NCBI GenBank assembly: GCA_011947345.1
Contig: JAAVTG010000142.1
Coordinates: 124,001-188,000 of the forward strand
Source: Phytophthora quininea
Taxonomy: Eukaryota > Oomycota > Peronosporomycetes > Peronosporales > Peronosporaceae
Reading direction: 5' to 3'
DNA: 64,000 nucleotides
The position numbers were made by a program, and so were the translations under genes. Under the pieces are notes generated by a model that saw nothing but the letters and a program-made list of their open reading frames with translations, ran no database searches and had not been told where the DNA came from. Within the stretch, counting starts at the first letter, position 1. Each line of letters begins with the position of its first letter. This document shows positions 10,989 through 22,800 of this stretch, piece after piece.

Positions 10989-11552
10989 CTAGACGCTCTG
11001 CATGGACGGCTGTCGGATGGGCAGCAGCGCCGTCTTAGAGCGGTCATTCACGCCGGGATACGCGGCGTAGCTGGGCTTGGACACTGTGTCGGAGGACGTG
11101 GACAGGTTGGAGAGCATCACTTTGAGGCTTAGACACCTCAGTGCGTTCAGCTCGGCGTGGTGCTGCTCCTGCAGGTGCTGCGGGATGTCTGACATGGACT
11201 GCAGCACGCGGCTCGGGCGATCGTCTCCGCTCTCGCTGCGCGGCCGACTGGGCTGACTCCTTGGTGGCAGCGCCAGCTCCGGCATGGCGTCGTCGTCCAG
11301 CTCCATGTCCTGAGGCACCTCGTCCTGCAGCGACTGCGGGGCCGAGTGCATGCTGGGTTGGGGCATCTGTAGCCGCTCGAGCGGGAAGCCCACGCAGCCG
11401 CTGTCGTCGCTGCTGCTGTACTCAGAGGTGCTGCAGTCGTCGCCGCCGGTGTCCAGGGCCGAGAACCGGTCCTCGAGACTGGCGTCGCTGTCCTGGAAAG
11501 GGCTGTGCAGGTCCAGCGCCGCGAGGTCGAGCGAGCCAAAGTTGCGTCGCAT
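10989..11552 (-). CDS. Acidic Ser-rich protein of unknown function
   Basis: From ATG at 11552 the frame encodes 187 residues: MRRNFGSLDLAALDLHSPFQ, then an acidic Ser/Asp cluster and a short helix (LQEQHHAELNALRCLSLKV), then a polar tail. The frame stays open farther upstream, but that part is basic and less gene-like, so I chose the internal Met. No known domain. It sits wholly inside the spacer between the arms of inverted repeat 1. It could be a transcription cofactor-like disordered protein; that is a guess. Confidence 0.45.
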   Translation of the reverse strand: MRRNFGSLDLAALDLHSPFQDSDASLEDRFSALDTGGDDCSTSEYSSSDDSGCVGFPLERLQMPQPSMHSAPQSLQDEVPQDMELDDDAMPELALPPRSQPSRPRSESGDDRPSRVLQSMSDIPQHLQEQHHAELNALRCLSLKVMLSNLSTSSDTVSKPSYAAYPGVNDRSKTALLPIRQPSMQSV

Positions 11553-12102
11553 GGGTGGGGTGGTGCTAGTGGCTTGGTCGTAGAGGGTGTTAGTCCCAGA
11601 CGCGCTCGAACGACACGAACAGGCGGAGGAACGGGTGCTGCTCTCGGACGACGGCAGGAGGATCGCGCGGCTTGGGACGGTCGGCCTGCTTTCCATTCGA
11701 CGGTGAAACTTTGTGACTGACGCCTCGCAGCTTCGTCGCGCCGCCATCCGATAGATGCTGGCTCGAGCGACAACATCCGGTCCGTTTTTCGGAAGCGACG
11801 GGGCGTGCCATCCTGAGAGCAAGAGAAACCAGGTCGACGAAGATTCGACCTACTTTTAGCACGTTTCAAATCTTGAGGCGAGAAGCTTGCCCGCGATTGC
11901 TGGACGCCTCGGCTGCATTGGCGTCCTCGGCGTCGTCGCTGCCAGCCTTGCAACCGAGAGGCATCGCAGATGCGCTCGGGCAGGATCCCTGCCAGAACGG
12001 CGCTGCTTCGATTCTAGCGACAGCAGGCAAGATCTGGCTGGGCGCGCGCTTCTGCAGCAAAAACACACGAGTAATTCTCTCCGTTAGAGGGAAGCTACTG
12101 CG

Positions 12103-12979
12103 CGCCAACACTACGCCAACCAGCACTATACCAGCACGGCGGCGCCTGCGACGACCAGAGCAGACAGCGGGCGAGCTCTCCGCTACCGGTAGCGCTGCTT
12201 ATGCGAGGCTTCTTCACGCAGCTCCTGGAACTTCAAGTGCGCCATGATTTGGAGACGCTCCAGATCTGGAATGAGAGGCACCGCCGAAAACACGCTTGGC
12301 GTCTGTTTCGTCGCGATCACCGACAAAACGCCCTACAAAACGCTCTTCTAGACGGTCTGAGAAGTCCTAGATCAGCGATCCGGCACCAAGCAGCGGAAAC
12401 CTGCACCGCTGGCCAAGGCGCCAAGGCTCTCTCGGCGCGAACCGGCGGCACAGCGAGGACGGCCCGGCCGACATCAAAGACATGACGAGCGCTGGAGGTT
12501 GATTGCTATGGCTGACTGGCGGTCCAGCGACTCTGGCCCCACGAGCACTTGGCTCAAGCTGAGTCGGCACAGCGCGATTGCTGCACGACCGACAACCAGC
12601 GCCGCCATCGATCACCGCCGACGAGTTTAACGAGGCTGCATTGTCAGAACACACGCGGGTAAACTCGAGAGGTAATGATGGGTGGAAGAGGGTCACGACG
12701 CAGAGTGAAATTCAGAAGAGCGCGCACAGTGCCGCACTCGGCTGACGGCATTCACCGCACAGCGCCCGGCAGTCTCGTCGAGGCTGCGCGGCTGTCTGCC
12801 TACACGCGCCGGCTAGTAAACAAAAAGCACCTAAACGCTGACTGTGGCCCGTTAGCGCTGCTGCTGAAGCTGCTGCTGGTGCTGCTTCACCACGGCGTCC
12901 ACGTCCGCCCGGAGCCGTTCCAGGTTTGCTGCGCACACAACACACACACAAACACCGGCGGTTAGTCCACGACAGCAGC
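12103..12979 (-). repeat. Inverted repeat 1, right arm
   Basis: Reverse copy of 9624-10498. It contains the PHD gene's last exon (about 12854-12930 on the minus strand) with no other part of that gene next to it, so that exon is an orphan. The arm ends abruptly in unrelated sequence at both sides. Confidence 0.9.
12183..12608 (-). CDS. Small unknown protein with mitochondrial-type N-terminus, right-arm copy
   Basis: Mirror copy of the candidate at 9993-10418, with start at 12608 and stop at 12183-12185. It shares the same frame changes. One visible coding difference is Gln for Arg in the first segment. As the duplicate is nearly identical, either both or neither should be functional. Confidence 0.3.
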
Positions 12980-13077
12980 ATGGAACACTGGGCCGTGTGT
13001 GCGAGCTGTGACCAATGCTGCCGAAAAAGATACTTAGAACGAGTAACTGAGCTATTGGTTCGGCTTAAAACGATTCC

Positions 13078-15717
13078 CTACTCCTTGAGTTGCTGCAGGT
13101 TCGAGTTAAGATCTTCCAAGATCACTTTGGTGTCGTCGATCAACTGCGTCTCGGCGCGCAGCACGTCGTAGCACATTTTCTTCTTTTCGTTTGAAAGCAC
13201 CGAGGACCCACCAGTCCCAAACGAATCCCAATGCCTACTGGAGGAAGACGCTGAAAGTGTTGAGCTCTCTAATGTGTGCACCGCACGCTGGCCCAGGACC
13301 GTTAGCTCCGTAACCCGCGGCTTCATGCGTCGCACTTCCACAGCCACTTTTTCGAGATCTCTCTTGAACTCACGCTCGGCCCGCGACAAATGTGGCTGGT
13401 TCTCCTTCACAGCCTGGAGCACTGCCGCTGCCCGTTTACTCAGGTTTTGCTGCACTGCCAGAGCGCGCTCCGTCTTGCCCTGCAACTTGTTGAGCGACGC
13501 GCGAGTCTCAGCCATGCTCTTCTGCACAGACGCCGCCTTCTCAGTCTGTGTCTTTACCATCGTGGCATGCAATTTCAGACGGTCGCGCAAAAGTTGGTCC
13601 ATTTCATCAACGTACTCCACGTCTTCGTATAAAATCTTCACGCGGTCCAGCACGAAGGCCAACACTGCGTCGTCCACTTCGTGCATTAGCGTATTGCCCG
13701 TGACCCTAGTCCCGCGTGCACCAAGTGCCTCCAGCTTTTCTTCGACGATATCACCGAACGGCCGGATACCACCACCAGCTGAATTGCTCTCAGCAGCAAC
13801 AATTGCTCGCGGCTTCGATGATGCCATGGACGCTAACGTTCCTGGCAATGTCTTCTGCGGTGTACCAGCAGCATTGTTGTCTATCAAGACTCCTTTCAAC
13901 AGCTCGCTGGATGCAGCACTGACGTTCACAACCTCGAAGCTGCCAGAGGCTAGACGGAGAAGAAGCAAGTGGCCAAAGTTTACATTTTTGACGACGCGAG
14001 CGCCAACCACATTCGACACCACCCCACCAGTCGAACCAGGCGCACCAATTGCTGCTCCAGCATTGTTTGGTGAGATGCTGAAGACATGACGAACCGAGCT
14101 TTTGGCAACGCCGTAAACTGCTTGCCAGACGCAAGGGCAAACACCCAGCTCACGTTGATCACATGTACACCCGTAGAGTGCAAACAGTACACAAGCCGTG
14201 GTTCAGCAGTGTCGCGTTCAAGGACAGCCTTGCCGCCAGAATCATCGATGCCAAGGTTGAGGCACTCAAGAAGCAACGCCGGTAGCTTACGCGCGACTGA
14301 GGCAGCCGCTTGACGATTGCTTCTCCACTGCGGGCGAATCGAAGCATCCAATAAAATGAGTTCGACATGGCCCGACGTGAATGCCCGCATCAAAAACGGC
14401 GAGCCGCTGACAACACGCTTCTCCGTGGCATTGCGCGGTGCTTGGGGAACAACAAGCAGAGAGATCGCTGAAGATCCGCCTGCCACCTGATGCTTGCCTT
14501 CCACAACCGACTGAGGGCTAACGTCAACTGGGCCCTGCAATGCAAGCGGCCAAGTTTCGGGCGAAATGCCGCTCACGTGAGGTCTCAAAAGCAAATCTGT
14601 CCTGCCGCACCGTCCTCATGTGCAGGAATTGTTTGTGTGCGAGAGCCAAATCGAGGACTGTTGCGCGGCACTTGTGTTGGCTTTGCCGCCCAAGCTTCCT
14701 GCAGCCAGTACTTCTGCGACTTTAGCTCCAGCAGGCGAGTCTGCAGCCCGCTCGCGCTTCCAGCAGTCTCCATTTTTGTTTAATCAATGCAATTTGAGCG
14801 TCCACTTCACTTCCCAGCACCTGAAGGAAAGACTGACTGGCTGAGCAATCGTAAGGTACCAAGGGACACAACGCGTACACAGCTCCATCTGAACGCAGCA
14901 CGTAGCAAGTGAACGCGTCCCAGACCTGCGTGGCCTGCACGTGACCTGCCTGCTGCTGCAGCTGAATCGACGAGCCAAGGCTGAAACACGTCGAGAACGC
15001 CCCGTAGCTCGAGCCTTCGCTGGAAAGTCCAACAAGTGACGCTGCTCGGGCTTGGACACGTCCTGTTGCGTGTTAAACACCGCGATCTCCTCTGCATCCG
15101 ACAGCACCACAATGTGCGCGTCGCTCAGTGGGTGCCAAGCCGCATGACGCACTCTGGAAAAATATCCCACCGACCGCACCGACGCCACACAGTGCTCTCT
15201 CGACACGAAGGCCACGTGCTTCCCTCGGAAGCGTCGCTTGACAACCTCCAGGACGTCTCCCTCCAGCTCGTGCTGCTCCAGCACCAGCTCCTTTGCACTG
15301 CCGTCCTCAAATCGCACCAGGAATCTGTTACTATCACTCTCTTTACGCTGCGCTGGCTGCAATTTGCGTCGGCCGTCCACGGGCAGCCGCAGCACCTTAA
15401 GCCAGCTCTTGGCCAGTAGCAGAACCTGCGAGCCGCTGGCGTTCAGCTGGATCTGCTCCACCTCGGCCGCCTCCTGGGGCTGTAGTGGCGGATCCAGAGT
15501 CACATGTCGCACGAGTTGCTCTGCCGACGTCTTCACCTGCAGCACATTCACGAAGAAGAGCGCGCCGCCGTCCCCCCACAGCGCAGCGCTGCCGTCGCGC
15601 ACGTCGAACGTCTGCAGATGGGCGGTCGTGCGCAGGTCCGCGTACGTGGGGGCAGCACGGACCCGCACAGCTGCAGACTCTCGCGCAGCGCCCAGTCATC
15701 ACTAGCCGCCAGCATTT
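13078..15717 (-). CDS. NUP88: Nucleoporin NUP88-like protein, read across several frames
   Basis: Nuclear-pore protein of the cytoplasmic side. The N-terminal part (15668-15030) has beta-propeller-like sequence with AAWHPLSDAHIVVL, and a middle part has STGVHVINVSWVFAL, both characteristic of Nup88. The C-terminal 170 residues (13078-13680) are long heptad coiled coil, as expected. Start is probably ATG 15717 (MLAASDDWALRESLQ). Frames change near 15655, at the A run 15024-15026, around 14560-14760 (a short GTGAGC...CAG intron is possible) and at the C run 14022-14025. Most are repaired by one added base. The order and completeness of the domains argue against a pseudogene. The exact exon structure in 14.5-14.8 kb is unresolved. 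Confidence 0.7.
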
Positions 15718-15719
15718 TT

Positions 15720-17072
15720 CGTGCACTGTTGGCTACTACTCGTTGAACTAAATCTAAATCTAGTCTTTAAAACGTTGTAAATTTAGAACTATTTTAATCT
15801 GCCAAATGTGAAGATCAACGGTTCTGTGGTGCTGCTGATGAAGAAGATCCAGACACAGCTAGGAAGCCCCTCCCCTGATGCAGTGGTGATAGCACCGCCC
15901 ATCGACTCACGGGTTCGATCCCCGCGAGAGACAGCACAGAAGTCGGTCTTTCCCATGGGGCCCCGGGATTTTCAAAGCACTGACTGAGTTCTTTCTGGTA
16001 GACCAATTCAACCAATTCAACCAACCAAGCACATAGTGCGCACCTCAACCAAACCAGCTAACACACACATCAATAACCAAAATCAATCCTTTCCCGGCCC
16101 CGGTAATCCGGTAACAAGTCAAGTCAATAGCTAGGGTGAAAAACACATTGAAGTTACTGTCCTCCAAGTTCATGTTGATGGTGTTCGACGTAGTCTACTG
16201 GTAGTGAGATCGTCCGGGAGCTCCCGTGGGTATGACAGGCATCTACAAGCAAGTTTCTCATCCAATTCCATCGCTTGGTGGCCTGCCGATTTCATCTGCT
16301 CCTGAAATACAATTTCTTCCGTAGTTCCCGCCACTTTTCTCGACTCCAACATTCGTCCTTCATCTTGCTTGGAAAACCGTAGATGAGTAAGTCGACGATG
16401 AGATCATATCTTGAATACTGGTGGAGCAGGATGACCTGGGCATTGGAGCGGATGTGACGAAGGAGTTCGTTGAAATCCCATACTTAACAAAGAAGTCCAT
16501 ATCTGACGGATTCAGTGGCGCGTCGGTCGTGCCGGCGTTGGTGCTGCGATTGCTGCTGCCAGCGACGTACATGTACTCGTCGCTCGGGTTACCACCTGGA
16601 CAAATGTGTGATCTCTGACATCTTGCGAAATACACCTATCGTCTTCACCAACCGAAGGTCGTAAGCCGTGGGTCAACACGGCAGCCGGAAGAGTATCTCG
16701 TTGAGGAATACCGACGCCTTATCGCTGAAGTCTCGAAAGCGTGCTTTGGACATCTTGCATCCGTTTAAGTTGATAGGGGTGAAGCGTTCGTGACCGTCGA
16801 ATCCATCTTCGACCTACAATTTGACTAGCAGGAGTACTGCCGAGCCAGCTTGAATGCCACGGTCGTCATCACCCACACCTCCAAGACGACCTCAGGCAGC
16901 TTTCCCGCCGTGACGACCTGCTTGGGCGGGTCCACCGAAAGTGGGCTTGTGCTACAAACGGGCAAAATGGACTGTCACCGTGACGGTGGGGTGGCTAGCA
17001 TTCTAAAATCTGAGCTTTTGCAACGTTGCAGATTTAGAAATAATGCAATCTGCCTCAAGATCGCCTCTGACA
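15720..17072. other. Repeat-rich intergenic region
   Basis: Apart from the SINE-like element at 15870-16040, only short frames occur. Minus-strand frames at 16170-16352 and 16360-16635 look like eroded coding sequence (for example EEIVFQEQMKSAGHQAMELD) but no family is recognisable. Confidence 0.4.
15870..16040 (+). mobile_element. tRNA-derived SINE-like element
   Basis: An A-box-like sequence (TGATGCAGTGGTGATAGCAC, 15876-15895) is followed 17 nt later by a perfect B box GGTTCGATCCC (15912-15922). These are the two internal RNA polymerase III promoter elements of a tRNA. The sequence does not fold into a full cloverleaf with an acceptor stem. It runs on into unrelated sequence with short CCAATTCAA repeats, which is how a tRNA-derived SINE looks. 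Ends were not defined. Confidence 0.5.
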
Positions 17073-18938
17073 ATGGAGCCGACGGTGTTCGTCTGCGTGG
17101 CGGTGGGCGTTGCCAGCGTGCTACTGGTGCTGAATGGGGCCGGTAGGAACTAAATCCTCGTCGGTACTGTTGGGATACTGTTCTGACGTGTTGTATGTCG
17201 GTCTCTGGTGAGCAGCCTGCCTGCTGCACGTGGATGCAGTGTGTCTCTCGACACCATCCAGCAGCATCGTCATGCTCATTATTGGCGCGTCGACATTGAT
17301 TCCGATCGTCGGGTGTCTCTACGCGGCGTTGTTGGACAAGTACGACGCAGAGGAGGAGGAGGCTCGATTGCTGCAAGTATACGCCATGCCACCTTGGATT
17401 GCGGAAGTTTGACGCTCTTACTGACTGTGTCGTTTGGAACGTGCACAGTGAAGAACAACAAGACTCACGACGGCCCAGAAGAGTGCTCATGTACCTTTAC
17501 GCCGGTCATTTGCTGTCTGCATGGGTGCGTGCAGAACAATGGGGGCTCTGAGGATGCCGAACACTAACAGCAGACCGGTTTGGTGCAGGGAGATCGCATG
17601 TGGGAGTTTGCAATCCCCATCCTGCTCATGGAGATTTTCGTGGACACGTTGCTGCCTGGGGCCTGCTTTTCGCTGACCATGTATGCCACGTGCCTTGTCG
17701 CGATACCGTCGGTGGGGAGACAGCTCGACGTGTCAAACCGGTGGGCTGCGATGCGACTCGCTATTGTGCTGGAAAATTGCTTGGTCATCGTCAGCACTGG
17801 TCTGCTGGGAGCGATACTGCTAGTTACCGATGCCGACGGTCTACACAAGCCTGAGTGGACGGGGCCGCTAGCTCTGCTCTTTGCAGGAACCCTCGTATGC
17901 GGCGGCGTTGGCCAAGTACTCAACGAAGCGCAGACACTTGGCATTGAGCGCGACTGGGTCGTTGTTATCGCGCAGAATCGCGGCGCGGGGCTATCGACAA
18001 CACTAGCAAGCGTCAACACGATTTTGAGGCGAATCGACTTGGCGTGCAAGCTATTGGGGCCACTAGCCTTCGGCGTCATCATGCAATTTGCTGGCAATGA
18101 CCCTACGACGCGCGCCATGATTGGTGCCTCAACGGTGGGCATTTGGAATGCGCTCTCCACGCCGCTCGAGTATTTCATGACTCGTGACATCTACAAGCTC
18201 GTGCCCGAACTTGCGACCAAGGACAAGCCTGAACGTCCTGATGAGCAGCGAGGACAAGCAAGGGACGATGATTCCGCTCTATCACGATATGCAGCGATGT
18301 GGCGTACCTACGCGAGGCATCCGGTCTTCTTGCTGAGCTTTTCGTATTGCACGCTGTACATGACGGTGCTGGACAATGGCTCGCTCAACACCGCCTACCT
18401 CAAGTGGCGAGGCATGCCAGACTCTTTGCTGGGTTCTGGGCGTGGCGCTGGAGCTGTGTTTGGCCTCTTGGGCACCGTGCTCTTTCCGTATCTGCGGCAA
18501 GTCACCTCACGGCTGGAGCGGGTTGCCGTGGTGAGCATCTGGCTGTTCTGGCTGAGCTTGGCGCCGGTGTTGGCCGCATTCTTGTTGGCAGGCGAGTCGC
18601 GTGCGTCGGACTACGTGATGCTGGGCTCCATGATTGTTGCGCGGCTGTGGCTGTGGTGTGCGGACCTTGCCGAGACCCAGATCATGCAGGAGTGGGTCGA
18701 ACCGAGTCGCCGCGGCGCCATCAACTCCATGCAGACAGCCACGTATCAATTGTTCTACCTGCTTATCCAAGTCTTGGGCGTCATTTTCCACGACCCACGG
18801 CAGTTTGAGGCGCTCGTGGTTTTCTCCGTTGCCACTGTGCTTGCTGCAGCAGTTGGCTTCACAACGTGGGACGTCAAATATGGGCGGTGCCGCAACATAT
18901 ACGTCCGTCCAACGAGCAAGGTCCCAGAAATCAAGTGA
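17073..18938 (+). CDS. Ferroportin-like iron exporter (SLC40 family)
   Basis: Polytopic membrane protein. Proposed exons: 17073-17142 (MEPTVFVCVAVGVASVLLVL, one membrane helix), 17216-17339, 17449-17524 and 17589-18938. The last exon opens GDRMWEFAIPILLMEIF, a ferroportin signature that joins across the intron to LYAGHLLSAW. Further family features are QNRGAGLSTTLASVNTILRRID and KLLGPLAFGVIM, then a second half with several membrane helices. Expected role: export of Fe(II) across the plasma or vacuolar membrane. The 17339/17449 junction is the least certain and may conceal an indel. The first two exons add a hydrophobic N-terminal extension not typical of animal ferroportin. Confidence 0.75.
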
Positions 18939-19745
18939 GGTTGGTCTCTGCAGCGGCGTGCAGTGCCGAGCATTATGCCAACGCACGTGTGATCGAGGAT
19001 AGAATGTTACAGCAGTTGCAAATTTAGACAGAACCAGATCACTCGTCCAGAACGAGCACCGGTTTGAACATGCACGTTGACCCCTGCAAACCAGTGTGCC
19101 TCGTCGCCGAGGAGCGCACGGCTAGTGTCGCTAGGACTGCAAACCTTGGCCAACACTTTGAGATCATGGACCGCAACCGTGGTCGACTTACAAAAGCTTT
19201 TGAACTGCATGCCCGATTTTTCTTCCCAGAGGAAGGCCGGCTTGGTCAAGTAACCAAACTTGGCCTCTCCGGGGCAAAACGTGTTGCAATGGCACAGGTC
19301 CGAGTCCCTCTAGGACTCTGTGTCGACGAATGCAATACGTGACTAGTAGTAGGCCAAGCCTTCTCGCTCGACCGTCGTGAACACACTGTGGCACCGGCGG
19401 CAACGTCTTGCTAGCGTAACGTTTTCTGATCTGCAGGCGTGCACGTGGGGTATGTACCGGCACTAGCGTCCGATTGCAAAGCAACAACTGTCGAGGAAGC
19501 CACCCCTGCAGCTCGGTGCGGGGGATCGGCAATCTCTTGGGCTTGCCAAGCCCCGACAAAGCACATTGTGAACCGGTTGCTAGCTCCCGTCCCAGTTATT
19601 ACTCGCGTTGGGAATTACCGCGTCGCACCGAACTGAGGAAGTCAGTGCATGCCCGATTGGACGACAACCGCACCGGCTGTCAGGCATGGCAGATCCCTGG
19701 GCAGGCCTCGGCCTCTACTGCCGCGGCCCTCGCTGCTCTCCCCGT
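18939..19745. other. Intergenic region without a convincing gene
   Basis: Minus-strand open frames (19007-19249 and 19188-19559) exist and contain CxxC-like pairs, but they break into different frames and match nothing I know. I leave them unannotated. Confidence 0.4.
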
Positions 19746-19759
19746 TCATTCCATCAATC
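19746..19759 (+). promoter_or_regulatory. Oomycete initiator plus flanking element
   Basis: TCATTCCATCAATC combines the initiator TCATTCC with a CAATC block like the oomycete flanking promoter region. It lies 95 nt before the start of the mucin/TRP-like gene. This is the best promoter match in the window. Confidence 0.5.
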
Positions 19760-19840
19760 GGTTGCTTCTGGTTGCTTGCTCCCCCACGCTCGGCGCCGTC
19801 AGACCCGCCGACGTACTCTGATTCACTGGCCGACAGCACC

Positions 19841-22800
19841 ATGGCCAATGTGCGCGTGCTGCGCGGGCTGACGCTCGTCGCGCTGGCGCTCACGCTGGCT
19901 GCGGAGACGCAGGCGCTGGCGGTGGACGCCGCCACGGGCTACGCGCAGCGTCAACTGCTGCTTGGACTGGACGCCGGGATTTTAGGAGGCATCACGAACG
20001 CCGCCTCCGTGGCTCCCTCGGACGCCTCCGATACGTCCACCACGTCGGACTCGACTACGACTCCGACTGCGCCGACAACGTCGACCAGCTCTACTGCGGA
20101 CTCGCCGTCGACTTCGACCGCGACGACTGCGCCGTCAACGTCCACGTCGTCTGGAGGATTGCTGTCTTCGGTCACGAATTTGCTGACGTCGGCCCCCGCG
20201 GCCACGACTGCGCCGTCAACAACCACGGCCCCGTCAACGTCGTCGTCGACAACGAGTTCAACGACGACCACCACGGACGCGCCGACTGCAGCTCCCTCCG
20301 GTTCGATTCTCTCGCCTGTTACGAACCTGCTAACGCCGGCCCCGACGACCTCAACGGCTACGACAGCACCTTCCACGTCTACGGCGACGGATGCCCCGAC
20401 GGCCACTTCGCCTAGCTCGATCTTGTCCCCGGTGACGAATTTGCTGACGCCTGCCCCAACAACGGCTACGGCTACGACAGCGCCTTCGACGTCTACGACC
20501 ACGACGGCTCCGTCGCTCTTGACTCCGGTGACTGACTTGCTAACATCGGCACCTACGACGGCTACGGCTACGACAGCGCCTTCGACGTCTACGACGACGG
20601 ATGCCCCGACGGCCACTTCGCCTAGCTCGATCTTGTCCCCGGTGACGAATTTGCTGACGCCTGCCCCAACAACGGCTACGGCTACGACAGCGCCTTCAAC
20701 GTCTACGACCACGACGGCTCCGTCGCTCTTGACTCCGGTGACTGACTTGCTAACATCGGCACCTACGACGGCACCATCCACGGCAACTACGGCCCCTTCG
20801 ACGACGACAACGCCAGCAGCCACGTCGGTGCTGACTCCGATCACGAACCTGCTGACGCCGGCTCCAACAACAGCCACTGCTACTACGACTCCATCGACGA
20901 CGACGACACCGGCAACCACGACGGTGCCAACTACAACATTATCCCCAGTTACGCTTTTACCGGACATTACGCTCGTACCGAGTACTACAACGACGCCAAC
21001 TACGACATCATCACCGGCTACGCTTTTGCCCGATATCACGCTGACGCCGACGACGACAACGACACCATCCACTACAACGGCACCGTCCACGACGGACTCT
21101 CCGATTACATTGACTCCTGTCACGTTAACGCCTGTCACATTGACTCCTGTCACGCTGACACCGTCTGTGACGGACGTGCCAGTGACTGCAACCCCTTCGA
21201 CGGATGTTCCCGTGACTATCACGCCTTCAACGGAAACCCCATCAACGGCGACTCCATCTACAGAGACGCCGTCTACTGCGACGCCATCCACGGAGAACCC
21301 GGCAACCCATACTCCTTCCACGGACAAGACAGAGGCCCCTTCCAGCTCCTCGGGATCATCGGACATCCCGGTCACGAAGTCGCCCGCGCCGGTGACACAG
21401 ACGCCCTCATCCGGGAGCAACGGTGAAGAAACAACCTCTTCGCCGCCCCCAGTGACGGCGACGCCTACCATCACAAAGTCTCCGATTGCGATCGAGACCA
21501 ACTCTGGTGGCAGTGATGGTGAGATGGATGCGTCGGCCCAAAAGGATCAGACCCAGTCGGATGTGATCATGTACAATGCGTCCGCCACTCCGATCACAGC
21601 GACGAGCGGCTCGTCGGATCCGTTTGCTATCCCCGAGGATAGCTCTGCAACAGAAAAGCCGGTAGTGCTCGACATCTCTAACGACGACAACAGTGCATCG
21701 CAGCAAACAGAGACGTACGTCCGCGGGAAGACGGCTACGTCTGGTAGCGCAACTACGACGAATGCCAACGTGATTGGAGGACGGAACACATACGTTGACA
21801 CGGAGAACAGCGACGTACTGTCCGCGTCTGCGACTGCTTTCCACAACTTCTTGCGCTACGCATCGGTGGCTTTCGCTGGAATTTCGGTGGCACTGCTGCT
21901 GTTCTTTCACTTTGTGTCTTTGGATGCCAACCTCCTGTGGGTTAATGCTGCTTGGAGCCCCAACACGTGGGAGTTTATGTTCTACGTGGCGTACCTGCAG
22001 CAGATGCAAGCGACCTCGGAGCTCACCGTACTCAAAACGCCGTATTTCCTGTGGGACTACACGGACTCTTTTGCGTGGAGCAACTTTTTGATCCAAGACT
22101 CGACATCCAGCGATTCGGCCCGTCGCCTGGAAACGATCGTATTGGGCGGTATCGTGTCCTACGCTGACCGCGTTGGTATTTCGGAGGAAAACATTCTGAT
22201 TGACAGCGCTAGCGGCTTTGCTGTGATCATGGGCGTCCTGCTTGTTGTGTTTCTGGTTCTGGCTATGCTGGCTAAGCGCAAGGCTGAGAAAGCGCTGGAC
22301 GAGGAGTCTTCGGACCTGAACAGCTACACGTCGGGCGTGCACCGTCTCCGTAGCGTATCCATCCGAGCTCTGGGCCTGTGCGTCCTTGTCTGGTACTTTG
22401 CACTGTTCCCACTGAGTATGCTGGCGTCGTTCGAGATCTCCATGGAGGTGCAGGCTTCCACAATTGCCGATGCGCTCGTGATTGCCATCATCGCTCTGGT
22501 GCTGGTGTGCTTTGGTGTGCTGGCGGTGGCTGGCCGTGTCATCATGCACAAGACCAAAGATGAGCTGGAACAATTCGAGAATCTGGCTACGTGGGGCTCG
22601 CTTTACTGCGAGTACACTTACCGCAGCCGCATGTTTTTCGTGATCGACGTCGTGGTGCAGATTGCGACCGGTGTCCTCGTGGGCTGCGTGTCGGGCGACC
22701 CGACGCAGCTGATTGTGGTCATTGGCATTCAGGCACTGTATCTCGCGTGCGTGTTCATTATGTCGCCGTTCGCGGATCAGATGGTGCTTCGGATCACGTA

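Noticed and set aside
15871..15930. Possible intact tRNA gene
   Set aside because: A and B boxes are present but no acceptor stem or anticodon arm pairs convincingly; called SINE-like instead.
19007..19559. Possible FYVE or zinc-finger gene on the minus strand
   Set aside because: CxxC pairs occur but the spacing fails and the frames break within a few codons.
19951..21501. 516-residue minus-strand frame rich in Val/Gly/Asp
   Set aside because: It is the reverse complement of the Thr/Pro-rich repeat of the mucin gene. Its composition is the direct mirror of ACG/CCG codons, and it has no start context or domain.
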